64,000 nt of DNA from Streptococcus marimammalium DSM 18627 (lineage in GTDB: Bacteria > Bacillota > Bacilli > Lactobacillales > Streptococcaceae), in contig NZ_KB904358.1 of the NCBI RefSeq assembly GCF_000380045.1, forward strand, positions 95,749-159,748, written 5' to 3'. Shown in pieces: positions 29,401 through 36,721 of the stretch (position 1 is the first letter of the stretch; each line of letters opens with the position of its first letter). A program made the translations under genes and the position numbers. The notes under the pieces are model-generated. The model saw only the letters and a list, made by a program, of their open reading frames with translations. It ran no database searches and was not told the origin of the DNA.

Positions 29401-29556
29401 ACCCAAATGGCTATCAAAACTCAGCCAATGGCAAATCAACAAACAGCAACTACATTACCAAAAACAGGTGATGAATCAACTGTTGTTTGGATATTAATCG
29501 GTCTTGCAGCAACAGCTAGCTCTGGACTTTTAGCCTTCAAATGGAAGAAAAAATAG
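26437..29556 (+). CDS. LPXTG-anchored M14 zinc carboxypeptidase-like surface protein
   Basis: 1039 aa. A signal peptide ends near HANDEQ (about residue 33), followed by a Thr/Glu/Pro-rich linker (35-115). The M14 carboxypeptidase domain lies at about 230-540: HADE (zinc His and Glu near 320), NPDGD, NRDAGY, YDVHGF (zinc His near 425) and HTVEIPEM (catalytic Glu near 506). A long C-terminal region (600-980) resembles a glutamine-amidotransferase-like accessory fold (LVLDSN, LIIGGSA). It ends in the sortase signal LPKTGDES (near 1007), a membrane helix and KWKKK. It is a cell-wall peptidase, probably acting on peptides or peptidoglycan stems; substrate unknown. AAGGAGG ribosome site; a cre box suggests carbon control. 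Confidence 0.88.
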   Translation: MVKKRRLPKSIIGLSASFLLALMAEGIITPVHANDEQLSTVTTTQVENQPEPTDNQNNVDQIAEFDTKTEVTPQEVIAPTVTETGDLPKEPAVETDTIAKEPVVEKTAIAPITLEEQTVYLSESNKINISIETPETDINWQINGLPEKTYIIEDGTFTGEQLINVSDVQTTSGQYKATLTIKPLLGEDLSLRWPNNIRRSFRDYMKTYVLEGHNSAGELIVQKPLTFRPYESYQTYEEMVAFVDDTMTNHANDRYVSLEVIGQSAQGRDLRMGIIADKEKDVSDYLEHLTPQMLNNPASLIKQIAEGKLDYKVPIIINNTHADEQPGIDIIAFLFNDFATKDTVSYQTLDANKNKVSVLLKVKDLLKHAILIFNFTENPDGDLLNTRSLVNGIDPNRDAGYQANPETRAIAAQISKWNPASLYDVHGFVKEFLIEPATPPHDLNFEYDLLEKTMLEQAKAMGTAGITSSKYTSFIIPRLDYGAGWDDAFSGYTAVYSMHHGVLGHTVEIPEMNQQSFYAGYAAVLAGIDYNIQNKDIITTNRLNYYLRGINKIEDKNAEKQFIGPNGNVVGRPKGNNPKFFPDYYVIPMGLSTESDSQQAFEMIAYLKRNGIIVNELTKDIGSYKKGDLVIDMAQAKRGYANHVLYKGNDESAWSGMYAEVVMNFPAMRGFKAEAIFSENLFKDALGQPTHQMAPRTIVDKKASYYMIHNNSLSSIQAVNTLLKQGGKVYLTTDGYVVKTPDFSRLLMDFALLGSPLYNKEPIGIPLKPMKVYAPGNPNRILGYPSVSEATLSLTQMGFEIVNSLDEADVLVLDSNQFDADLLGKKPTLIIGGSAMRKLERLGVLDGFDAETQDNGDSYEGLLRALVNKTNPLSNGYRANDLVYSNSGSWIKSLPPTFKQLLSVSSDNDFYISGWWPGHDAVKGQIMAIDGTYMDNPLFIYAGNPMNKLHTLYFYRWVSNAVLRGELTDFKVLSETPDKDIIVIDHNHTQMAIKTQPMANQQTATTLPKTGDESTVVWILIGLAATASSGLLAFKWKKK

Positions 29557-29572
29557 TCTAATGACCTCATCA

Positions 29573-29604
29573 AAAAAACCTCTGTTTTTAACAGGGGTTT
29601 TTAA
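29573..29604 (+). terminator. Terminator after the M14 peptidase gene
   Basis: AAAAACCTCTGTT-TTT-AACAGGGGTTTTT. Confidence 0.85.
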
Positions 29605-29623
29605 ATTGATAAATTTAATAAGA

Positions 29624-29851
29624 TTAAACACGTTCTGTATTTAAGTCAATAATCAGATGATCGCAAGTCTCACAAGCAAAAGTAACTGTTTTAGGTCTTC
29701 CTAGTAATTTTGCATTGGTTTTTAACTTGATACCATCCGTTACCCAAATACCAGCCAAAGCTTTTTTATCAGCTGGGCTCCATTTCAAGGCATAACGATC
29801 ACCATAAATGAATCCTTGAGTCATTTCTTTGTGACATTTTGGACACTCCAT
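29624..29851 (-). CDS. Small zinc-ribbon protein (DUF6487-like)
   Basis: 75 aa from the ATG at 29851, which has an AGGAGG ribosome site; the longer frame adds a non-conserved leader. CPKC at the start and CETC near the C-terminus form a four-Cys zinc ribbon around a beta-rich middle (YGDRYALKWSPADKK). Such proteins occur singly in Firmicutes and are of unknown function. Monocistronic. The family assignment is by pattern. Confidence 0.7.
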   Translation of the reverse strand: MECPKCHKEMTQGFIYGDRYALKWSPADKKALAGIWVTDGIKLKTNAKLLGRPKTVTFACETCDHLIIDLNTERV

Positions 29852-30049
29852 AGATAATTCCTCCTTTTGATAATTTAAGAATATCATAAAAAAATAACAC
29901 TAACAATAGTTTTGTTTGAAAGTGAAAATATCTTATGGTTTGACAAAACCTTAAGTTTTACAATATAAAGATGATTTCTTTGTTTTATCCTTAAAAGAAC
30001 GTTATAATAATTTTAATCACAAACACTCAAACTAGAACTGAGGATTACT

Positions 30050-30883
30050 ATGCTAAAAACATCTTCTACACCAGATCTTAAAAGACTACGTCATAAGATG
30101 GAAATGCCCTTATTAAGATTAGGTTATCTTGCAACTATTTTAACAACTATTATCGCTATCATCTTACTTTTTTCAGGTGTTCCTTTACGTGAATGGTTTT
30201 TGAGTGTTTTAGTGGTGTTATTTGCTCCAATAACAGCCTTTGTCATGGCAAGGTATCTTTATTTTTCAAATGTTGCTAATGGTATTGAAGTTACAAAAGA
30301 ACAATTTCCCGAACTACATGCCATCTATCAAGACATTGCTGCAAAAATGGAATTTACTAGAGAGTCACCAGCTCCCCCTCTCTACATTAAAAACGGTAAT
30401 GGTCTTTTGAGTGCTTTTACAGGTAAATGCTCTCTTTCAAAAACCTATATTGTCATTCATAGTGATATTATTGCTATTGCATATCACAACAATGATTGGC
30501 GTATCGTTCGCTTTACTATTGCACATGAACTGGGACATATCAAGTGTAAGCATTCTCAATTCAGAAGATTACTAGCACAACCTGTTTTAAAATTCTTTCT
30601 ACTAGATAAAGCATTACATCGTGCTCAGGAATATTCAGCTGACCGAGTGGCCTGTTACTATGATTCAAAGGATGCTTTATCCGCTATCTATCTCTATGCT
30701 GGTAAACAATTAGGAAGCTATGTCAACACAAAAGAATATTTTAATACAATTGCAAAACATGATGACGATTTATCTTTAAAAATAGCTAATATGATGAGTA
30801 GGCACCCTGTCGGCTATCGAAGAATGCAAACCCTAAAACAAATGCAGAGTCAGGGCTATGACGTTCATGGAAAACTCCTGTAA
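30050..30883 (+). CDS. M48-family membrane metallopeptidase
   Basis: 277 aa. Two membrane helices (about 25-80) precede the peptidase domain, with HELGH (near 159-163) as the zinc motif and the third ligand in QEYSADRVA (near 200). HtpX/Ste24-like proteases handle misfolded membrane proteins, but this one is short and its substrate is unknown. The ribosome site is weak (GAGGA, 7 nt). A TATAAT box lies about 45 nt upstream, and a second TTGACA-type promoter lies further up (near 29941). It is a single gene with its own terminator. Confidence 0.85.
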   Translation: MLKTSSTPDLKRLRHKMEMPLLRLGYLATILTTIIAIILLFSGVPLREWFLSVLVVLFAPITAFVMARYLYFSNVANGIEVTKEQFPELHAIYQDIAAKMEFTRESPAPPLYIKNGNGLLSAFTGKCSLSKTYIVIHSDIIAIAYHNNDWRIVRFTIAHELGHIKCKHSQFRRLLAQPVLKFFLLDKALHRAQEYSADRVACYYDSKDALSAIYLYAGKQLGSYVNTKEYFNTIAKHDDDLSLKIANMMSRHPVGYRRMQTLKQMQSQGYDVHGKLL

Positions 30884-30912
30884 AATGACACACCTAACAC
30901 CATCATTATCCA

Positions 30913-30938
30913 TTAAGCCTGTTTATCAGGCTTTTTTA
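30913..30938 (+). terminator. Terminator after the M48 gene
   Basis: AAGCCTG-TTTAT-CAGGCTTTTTT. Confidence 0.85.
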
Positions 30939-31137
30939 ATGCTTTCAGCAAAAGATGACTAATTTTTTCTATTTTATTAAAATCTAGAAACAAATAGTTG
31001 TTGAAGTTACAAATCTTATCTATAATTAAGGAACGAAATACTATACATCTCACACTACTATTCTATCAAAGTTGGCACCATTTTAATGTCATCTTCAACA
31101 GTTATTGTGGCTATTAATGCTATGACTTTGAAATTAA

Positions 31138-31172
31138 AGAAAAAGCAGACGTTTTCTTAACGTCCGCTTTTT
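31138..31172. terminator. Terminator at the end of the symporter gene
   Basis: AAAAAGCAGACGTT-TTCTT-AACGTCCGCTTTTTTT, one mismatch; placed to end the minus-strand symporter transcript. Confidence 0.85.
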
Positions 31173-32501
31173 TTATTTTTTAAAGTAAGCCTTATAATCT
31201 GAGGCAATGATGGGTGATAATAATAAAATGGCAATCAAGTTTGGCATCGCCATAAGGGCGTTAGCGATATCTGCGATAATCCAAATGATTTCAAGTTCTA
31301 AAAAGCCACCAAGTAAAATCATTGCTACAAAAATAATGCGATATGGCAAGATAAATTTGGCACCAAAGAGAAAATTAATACAACGTTCACCATAATAACT
31401 CCAACCAAGAATAGTGGTAAAGGCAAATAATACCAAACAAATGGTTAATATTGTTGAACCAATGGCACCAAAATTATCAGAAAAAATAGATTGCGTTAAG
31501 ACAGCCCCGTTCAAATCACCCTGCCAAGAACTGGTTACAAGAATAGCAAAACCAGTCAAGTGACAGATAATCAAGGTGTCAATAAAAGTACCAGTCATGG
31601 AAATAAGTCCCTGTTCAACCGGTTGATTGGACTTAGCAGCCGCTGCAGCAATTGGTGCTGACCCCAAACCTGATTCATTTGAAAAAATCCCACGCGCAAT
31701 TCCAGACTGCATGGCAATAACCATACTAGCACCCAAAAAGCCACCTGTTGCTGCATGTCCTGTGAAAGCAGACTGCCAAATCAACTGAATAGTTGGCAAA
31801 ATACGATCAGCATGCATTCCTATAATAATGATGGTTGTCAAGATATAAAAACCTGCCATCAAAGGAACAACTTTGGAAGAGACGTTTGAAATAGACTTGA
31901 TTCCTCCAAAAATAATTAACCCTGTTAAAATGGCTAATAAGAAAGACGTCCAGTAAGGAGGCAATTCAAAATTATTTTGAACAGCTTCTGTTATCGCATT
32001 AACCTGAGTAAAACTACCAATCCCAAAAAGAGCTGCCAAAATCCCACTGAAAGCAAAAAATTGTGCTAGGGGTTTCCACTTAGGACCAATGCCTTTAACA
32101 ATATAATACATAGGGCCACCAGAATAGTCGCCATTACTTTCTTTTTGACGGTATTTAATGGCAAGAAATCCTTCTGCATATTTTGTTGCCATTCCTAAAA
32201 AACCAGCTAGTAACATCCAAAACAAAGCACCTGGGCCACCCATTTTAATAGCAGTTGCGACACCTACAATATTTCCTGTTCCAACCGTTGCAGCTAAGGC
32301 TGTACTTAAAGCCGCAAAACTAGAGATGTCTCCACTAGCATTATTATCTTGTGGTTTAGCTATCAAGCCTAAGGCCGTTTTCAAACGAAACAACTGGAGC
32401 CATTTCAAACGAAAACTAAGATAGACTCCTGTCCCTAACAATAATATTAAGAGGGGTGGACCCCAAATTAAACTATCTAAATCTTTCAAAAATGATAACA
32501 T
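31173..32501 (-). CDS. AGCS-family sodium:alanine/glycine symporter
   Basis: 442 aa from the ATG at 32501, set by AAGGAGAAG; the longer frame adds an unsupported hydrophobic leader. About ten membrane helices carry the AGCS signatures GTGNIVGVATAI, GGPGALFWM, ATKYAEG and ESGLGSAPIAAAAA. It imports alanine or glycine with Na+. A tandem glycine riboswitch with a terminator precedes it, which makes glycine the probable substrate. The same gene-riboswitch pair is known in S. pyogenes, where glycine lowers expression. Confidence 0.95.
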   Translation of the reverse strand: MLSFLKDLDSLIWGPPLLILLLGTGVYLSFRLKWLQLFRLKTALGLIAKPQDNNASGDISSFAALSTALAATVGTGNIVGVATAIKMGGPGALFWMLLAGFLGMATKYAEGFLAIKYRQKESNGDYSGGPMYYIVKGIGPKWKPLAQFFAFSGILAALFGIGSFTQVNAITEAVQNNFELPPYWTSFLLAILTGLIIFGGIKSISNVSSKVVPLMAGFYILTTIIIIGMHADRILPTIQLIWQSAFTGHAATGGFLGASMVIAMQSGIARGIFSNESGLGSAPIAAAAAKSNQPVEQGLISMTGTFIDTLIICHLTGFAILVTSSWQGDLNGAVLTQSIFSDNFGAIGSTILTICLVLFAFTTILGWSYYGERCINFLFGAKFILPYRIIFVAMILLGGFLELEIIWIIADIANALMAMPNLIAILLLSPIIASDYKAYFKK

Positions 32502-32539
32502 ATCTTCTCCTTCTATATGAATAATAATAAATAACAATA

Positions 32540-32573
32540 CAAAAAGGCAACTAACCAATAGATGCCTTGCTTT
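32540..32573 (-). terminator. Riboswitch-controlled terminator before the symporter
   Basis: On the minus strand AAGGCA and TGCCTT form a stem followed by TTTG. It lies between the glycine aptamers and the symporter start, as an expression platform should. Confidence 0.65.
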
Positions 32574-32672
32574 TTTTTCTGATGTGACTAAACGAAAAGA
32601 TACTACAAAATGGCAGAAAAATCTTACTTCCTCTTTTTTTTTCTGTTTCTTTGCTTATACTTACATTTATTA

Positions 32673-32853
32673 TTCTGTCCTTTTGCCTGAGAGATTGAGC
32701 GTTAGCCTTGCCCCTTCGGCGCTTGTTCTAAGATGACAATCATCTCAACAAGTCTCTCCAGAAGTCCATCAGTTTTCAGTCCCACTTACAACAAGCACCT
32801 GAGAGTTTAGCTCCTTCGGCGAAAATCATGATTGATTCTCTTCTCCTGAACAA
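32673..32853 (-). promoter_or_regulatory. Tandem glycine riboswitch (two aptamers)
   Basis: On the minus strand two glycine aptamers follow each other. Aptamer 1 (about 32853-32757) contains GCCGAAGGAGCTAAACTCTC and GGTGC; aptamer 2 (about 32757-32673) contains GCGCCGAAGGGGCAA, CAATCTCTCAGGCAAAAGG and ACAG. The conserved GCCGAAGG and CTCTCAGG(C/T) cores are intact in both. A terminator hairpin lies downstream. Confidence 0.95.
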
Positions 32854-32878
32854 CGTCTATTGGATATAATATTGTTTT

Positions 32879-32907
32879 ATCATAACGAAAAAAATGAAAA
32901 ATGTCAA
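32879..32907 (-). promoter_or_regulatory. Promoter of the glycine-riboswitch transcript
   Basis: Minus strand: TTGACA (32907-32902), 17 nt, TATGAT (32884-32879). Confidence 0.85.
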
Positions 32908-33042
32908 TATTATATTGATTGCATTTAAGAAGTCACTATTTCTGGAAAAGGATTATCCTCAAAGCCAAGTGATAGAAATAAACTTTTTTTCTTTCCAGTC
33001 AATCCATGTTATAATAACTCTGAATTTAAAAGGAGCGGTTTT

Positions 33043-34080
33043 ATGATTAAAACTATTGAGATTATCAGCCTATCTAGTGGCATGTTGGGAGAAAACTTTG
33101 TTAAGCACGAGCTTGATTTGGGTGTTAAACGCTTGAAACAACTAGGCCTTACCGTTACCTTTTCTAAACACGCTTTAAAAGGCATTGATTTTTTGAACAA
33201 ATATCCTGAAAAGAGAGCTGAAGATCTTTTGGCGGCCTTTAAAAATGAAACTGTGGATATGATTTTGTGTGCCATTGGTGGTGATGACACCTATCGTTTA
33301 CTACCTTATCTCTTTGAAAATGATGAATTAAAACAAGTCGTTAACCAGAAACCCTTTCTTGGCTTTTCTGATACCACCATTAACCATCTGATGCTGCATC
33401 AACTTGGTATCAAAACCTTTTATGGTCAGGCTTTCCTACCGGATGTGGCTGAACTCGACAAAGAAATGTTGCCCTATTCGCAAAAATACTTTAAAGAATT
33501 ACTTGAAACAAAGACCATTTCTGAGATTAAACCAAGTGAGGTTTGGTACGAAGAGCGCACAGATTTTAGCCCCAAGGCCTTGAGTACTAAGCGTCAAAGT
33601 CATCCGAATCAGGGTTGGGAGTTACTGCAAGGTGAGAGTGTTTTCTCAGGGAAAATCCTTGGCGGTTGCCTAGAATCCCTCTATGGTTTGTTCGATGGGA
33701 CAAGGCATAGCGATTCGCCAATCTTGGCTAAAAAGTATCAGCTCTTCCCAGATTTATCTGACTGGCAAGGGCGACTTCTCCTGCTTGAAACCAGTGAAGA
33801 AAAACCAAGTCCAAAACTCTTTCAAAAAATGCTTGAAACTCTCAAAGAAACAGGCATCTTTTCTGTTGTAAACGGCATTCTAGTTGGTAAACCAATGGAT
33901 GAGACCTACTATGAAGAGTATAAACAAATATTAGTTGACGTGATTGACAATCCTTCTCTGCCAATTCTTTATAATCTTAATGTTGGGCATGCCACACCAC
34001 GCGCCATTGTGCCATTTAGAGTAACGGCAATTGTTGATGCCAAAGAGCAGGTGATTAGATTTAAAAACGAAGATGAATAA
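33043..34080 (+). CDS. S66-family serine carboxypeptidase (LdcA/MccF-like)
   Basis: 345 aa. It contains CAIGGDDTYRLLPYL and the nucleophile motif GFSDTT (Ser near 109), the Glu region GGCLESL, and the catalytic His in NVGHATPRAIVPF (near 315). S66 enzymes trim the terminal D-alanine of peptidoglycan tetrapeptides (LD-carboxypeptidase) or cleave microcin C-like aminoacyl nucleotides (MccF). The cytoplasmic location and lack of a signal fit either. AAAAGGAG ribosome site, TATAAT -10 near 33010. The ASCH gene 70 nt downstream may be co-transcribed. Confidence 0.88.
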   Translation: MIKTIEIISLSSGMLGENFVKHELDLGVKRLKQLGLTVTFSKHALKGIDFLNKYPEKRAEDLLAAFKNETVDMILCAIGGDDTYRLLPYLFENDELKQVVNQKPFLGFSDTTINHLMLHQLGIKTFYGQAFLPDVAELDKEMLPYSQKYFKELLETKTISEIKPSEVWYEERTDFSPKALSTKRQSHPNQGWELLQGESVFSGKILGGCLESLYGLFDGTRHSDSPILAKKYQLFPDLSDWQGRLLLLETSEEKPSPKLFQKMLETLKETGIFSVVNGILVGKPMDETYYEEYKQILVDVIDNPSLPILYNLNVGHATPRAIVPFRVTAIVDAKEQVIRFKNEDE

Positions 34081-34150
34081 CAAAACCCTATTTTAAAATA
34101 ACACTAAAACACTATTGATAGAACAAACACTTATATATGGAGGCATCAAA

Positions 34151-34603
34151 ATGACAGACAACATCAAAAACTACTGGGAAACATTCTGTACAGAAAAAAA
34201 TATTCCAATAGACACTCCCTATGAGGCATGGGCTTTTGGTAACACGAAAGAAATGGCTGATGACTTGGCTGATTTAGTGGATAAAAAAATAAAAACTGCC
34301 ACTACCTCTGCCTATGAACTCTATGAAAAGGATGAACCTCTGCCACAAGTTGGAGAGTATAATATTATTTTAAATGGTTCAGACGAACCTGTCTGTGTGA
34401 CACAAACAAAGCTAGTCTATATTGTCCCTTATTATTTGGTATCTCCAGAACATGCTTGGCATGAAGGAGAAGGTGACAGAAGCTATGACTATTGGAAAAA
34501 GGTTCATGACCACTTTTTTGAAAAAGAATATCAAAGGTTTGGGAAAACATTTTATGAACAAGCACCCATGGTCTGTGAAGTCTTTGAAAAAGTGTCAGAA
34601 TGA
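34151..34603 (+). CDS. ASCH-domain protein
   Basis: 150 aa from the ATG at 34151, with TGGAGG 8 nt upstream. It has the features of the longer Firmicute ASCH proteins: YWETFC near the start, AWAFGNTKEMADDLADLV, then KTATTSAYELY and HAWHEGEGDRSYDYW. The ASCH beta-barrel binds RNA or nucleosides and is thought to act in translation or RNA-related control. It lies after the S66 peptidase without a terminator. Exact role unknown. Confidence 0.88.
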   Translation: MTDNIKNYWETFCTEKNIPIDTPYEAWAFGNTKEMADDLADLVDKKIKTATTSAYELYEKDEPLPQVGEYNIILNGSDEPVCVTQTKLVYIVPYYLVSPEHAWHEGEGDRSYDYWKKVHDHFFEKEYQRFGKTFYEQAPMVCEVFEKVSE

Positions 34604-34730
34604 CGATGATAATCAGGATAAACTTTATTATATTTTAAATAATATTTAAAACATGATTCTGTCACAACAAAAAAATTGTGTTTTGGAGTAATCTTACTAA
34701 ACACTATCAAAACAAGGGGTTTCAATCATT

Positions 34731-34861
34731 TTTCGATTATTAATTTCGATAAAATAACGAAAAAAAATATTTTTTTATCAAAAAACGATAAAAAAGTGTT
34801 GCAATTCAAAAAAATTGTGCTATACTATATTTATCGAAAAACAATAAATATATTTCGATAA
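34731..34861 (+). promoter_or_regulatory. Promoter with repeated TTTCGATAA operator half-sites
   Basis: The motif TTTCGATAA or its complement recurs at 34731 (one mismatch), 34744, about 34756 (degenerate), 34784 (partial), 34831 and 34853. The last two form a perfect inverted repeat, TTATCGAAA-N13-TTTCGATAA, just after a TTGCAA-16-TATACT promoter (about 34799-34826). These are likely binding sites for the small HTH regulator encoded in this operon. Confidence 0.6.
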
Positions 34862-34923
34862 GAGATAAGAAGAGCTCACCTTATGTCTAATTTAAAAAAA
34901 TTATTGAAATAGAGGAATAAAAA

Positions 34924-35403
34924 ATGAAAACAACTCAACTCACTGCCCTTGTTAAAGGATTCATCACATTAGCTGCTACTTTTGCCGTTATCGTTCTCAG
35001 CACCATAAGCATTGCATCACTTGTGCTATTGTTTGGTCAAATTGATCTCTCACACATTTTACCAGCAGGCATTGAAACAACCTTTTCAGCCCACAATGCT
35101 TGGGGCGGTGCAAATGCCTACGTTCTTACCCTTGTGACTGGAAACACACTCATGACCTATGGTCTAATCAAACTCAAACAATTTGCGACTACTTTCAATC
35201 CAAATGAACTCATCTCAGACAAAACAGCATTATTCTTGAAAAAAGGCGCTCTTTTGATGGCTGTTGTTGGCCTTATTCAAGGTATTACTGAATTTACTGC
35301 TAATCCTAATCACATCATCGTCAATCTTGGTATTGCTGTTTGGTTATTGATAGCCAGCAAAGTGATTACTTACATCAAAAACCATACCAAACAACAAGCC
35401 TAA
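34924..35403 (+). CDS. DUF2975-family membrane protein (copy 1)
   Basis: 159 aa with four hydrophobic segments (about 8-38, 58-85, 108-128, 136-152). The layout, with FNPNELISDKTALFLKKGALL before the third helix, matches DUF2975, a family of small Firmicute membrane proteins nearly always encoded with a YozG-type HTH regulator. Function unknown; a membrane sensor that controls the regulator is often suggested. A second DUF2975 gene follows 36 nt downstream and the HTH gene after that. The ribosome site is GAGGA. Confidence 0.75.
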   Translation: MKTTQLTALVKGFITLAATFAVIVLSTISIASLVLLFGQIDLSHILPAGIETTFSAHNAWGGANAYVLTLVTGNTLMTYGLIKLKQFATTFNPNELISDKTALFLKKGALLMAVVGLIQGITEFTANPNHIIVNLGIAVWLLIASKVITYIKNHTKQQA

Positions 35404-35439
35404 TTAATACAACAAAACACTAGAAAAGAGGACACCATA

Positions 35440-35916
35440 GTGACTAAAGAAAACACCTACTTAAGATATATCCTTGGTTTTATCAATATCTTACTCATCA
35501 TACTAGCCATCTCACTTGTTTTTGCCACAATCTTTTTTGCCCTTGGCATTACAAATATTGATCTTTTTAACAATGCTGATATGAGTTTTACGATGTCTTT
35601 AAAAGACGCTAGTCCTTTAGCCACTCTCTTAAATCTAGCTAATAGCTATATTATTCTCTTTGTCCTTTATTGTGTTCGACAATTTTTCAAAAATATTATA
35701 GCCGATGAGATTTTTGTTAAACAAAATGTTCTCTTGTCAAAACGTGTTGCACTCCTTTTAGTGATTGCATCGTTCTTTGGAAATGGTATTTTCCAATTCC
35801 AAGATTACTCCTTTTTCAATCCTACTTATATTATCACTGCTCTTGTTGTTTGGACACTTTCAAAAATATTAGAAAAAGCAAATGACATCGCAGCCGAAAA
35901 TGAATTTACTATCTAG
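35440..35916 (+). CDS. DUF2975-family membrane protein (copy 2, GTG start)
   Basis: 158 aa, start GTG with AGAGGA upstream. It has four hydrophobic segments and the same topology as the first copy; the cytoplasmic segment FFKNIIADEIFVKQNVLLSKRVALLL corresponds to ELISDKTALFLKKGALLM there. The two proteins are clearly distant paralogues, so the operon may have arisen by tandem duplication, and they could form a heterodimer. The HTH regulator starts 13 nt after the stop. No function known. Confidence 0.73.
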   Translation: MTKENTYLRYILGFINILLIILAISLVFATIFFALGITNIDLFNNADMSFTMSLKDASPLATLLNLANSYIILFVLYCVRQFFKNIIADEIFVKQNVLLSKRVALLLVIASFFGNGIFQFQDYSFFNPTYIITALVVWTLSKILEKANDIAAENEFTI

Positions 35917-35929
35917 AAAGGAGTAAACG

Positions 35930-36136
35930 ATGATTGTTGTTAATCTAGACGTTGAACTTGCCAAAAAGAAAATGCGCTCAGGAGATCTGGCAGAACGCAT
36001 TGGTATTACTCCTGCCAACCTGTCCATTTTAAAAACAGGTAAGGCAAAAGCCATCCGTTTTTCAACCTTAGAAGCCATCTGTAAGGAATTAGACTGCCAG
36101 CCTGGTGATATTCTTGAATACGTGCCAGACGAATGA
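35930..36136 (+). CDS. YozG-type HTH regulator (Cro/C1 family)
   Basis: 68 aa, almost only a helix-turn-helix: DLAERIGITPANLSILKTGK with the recognition helix around PANLSILKTG, ending CQPGDILEYVPDE. Strong ribosome site AGAAAGGAG. It is the third gene of the DUF2975 operon and most likely binds the repeated TTTCGATAA half-sites upstream. The usual model is that the membrane partner(s) antagonise it. The stop TGA is followed at once by TAA, and the same frame then stays coding-like for 27 codons (see findings). Confidence 0.88.
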   Translation: MIVVNLDVELAKKKMRSGDLAERIGITPANLSILKTGKAKAIRFSTLEAICKELDCQPGDILEYVPDE

Positions 36137-36222
36137 TAAGAACCAATCGATGACACTGAAACAACAATGCCACATTTTGATGATTATTATAAACGTCTAA
36201 TCGAGAGGTTAAGTAGACTATG

Positions 36223-36248
36223 ATAGGCTGATAAATCAGCCTTTTTAT
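36223..36248 (+). terminator. Terminator after the DUF2975-HTH operon
   Basis: AGGCTGA-TAAA-TCAGCCTTTTTA. Confidence 0.85.
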
Positions 36249-36345
36249 AGCTCTACTTTTTTGTATAGACACTGAAATCACAATATCGTATCTCTATCAA
36301 ATGACCAATTGTTAGCTTCTTCTCTTTTTTAATAACCCGTATCAA

Positions 36346-36374
36346 TTGTAATTACTGTCTATTCACGTTATAAT
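36346..36374 (+). promoter_or_regulatory. Promoter of the DUF6110/P-type ATPase operon
   Basis: TTGTAA (36346-36351), 17 nt, TATAAT (36369-36374), about 30 nt before the ATG. Confidence 0.75.
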
Positions 36375-36403
36375 GAATTTATCAAAGAAAGTGGAGGGCC
36401 CTT

Positions 36404-36712
36404 ATGTTAAAACAACTATTAAAAGCCACACAAGTTACTAAAAGCTCTGGATTATTTGTAGGCGGTGTTCTTTTTGGAACAGTCGGTTTAAAATTACTAT
36501 CTAGCAAAAACGCTAAAGCTAAGTATGCTAAAGTGATTGCAAAATCATACCAAGTCAAAGATGAACTAGATTCAAGTCTTTCAGTGGTCAAACAACACAC
36601 AGATGATGTTTTAGCTGATGCTAGAGAAATCTATGAAGCAAAAAAGCAAAAAGAATTAGCATTGAGTGCTGAAGAACTAGAACTCGATCAACCAAGCGCG
36701 ACAGAAAACTGA
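36404..36712 (+). CDS. DUF6110-like small membrane-associated protein
   Basis: 102 aa. One hydrophobic, glycine-rich segment (LFVGGVLFGTVGLKLL, about 18-33) is followed by SKNAKAKYAKVIAKSYQVKDELD and a charged coiled-coil tail. The pattern matches DUF6110, which is usually encoded directly before a metal P-type ATPase, as here (9-nt gap). It may be a subunit or regulator of that transporter; nothing in the sequence shows metal binding. The ribosome site is GTGGAGGG. Confidence 0.65.
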   Translation: MLKQLLKATQVTKSSGLFVGGVLFGTVGLKLLSSKNAKAKYAKVIAKSYQVKDELDSSLSVVKQHTDDVLADAREIYEAKKQKELALSAEELELDQPSATEN

Positions 36713-36721
36713 TAATAGCCA

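Noticed and set aside
31086..31160. 24-codon frame MSSSTVIVAINAMTLKLKKK... before the symporter terminator
   Set aside because: No ribosome site, and its 3' half is the terminator stem itself.
34676..34861. 61-codon frame upstream of the DUF2975 operon
   Set aside because: It runs through the operator repeats and promoter; composition is that of AT-rich non-coding DNA.
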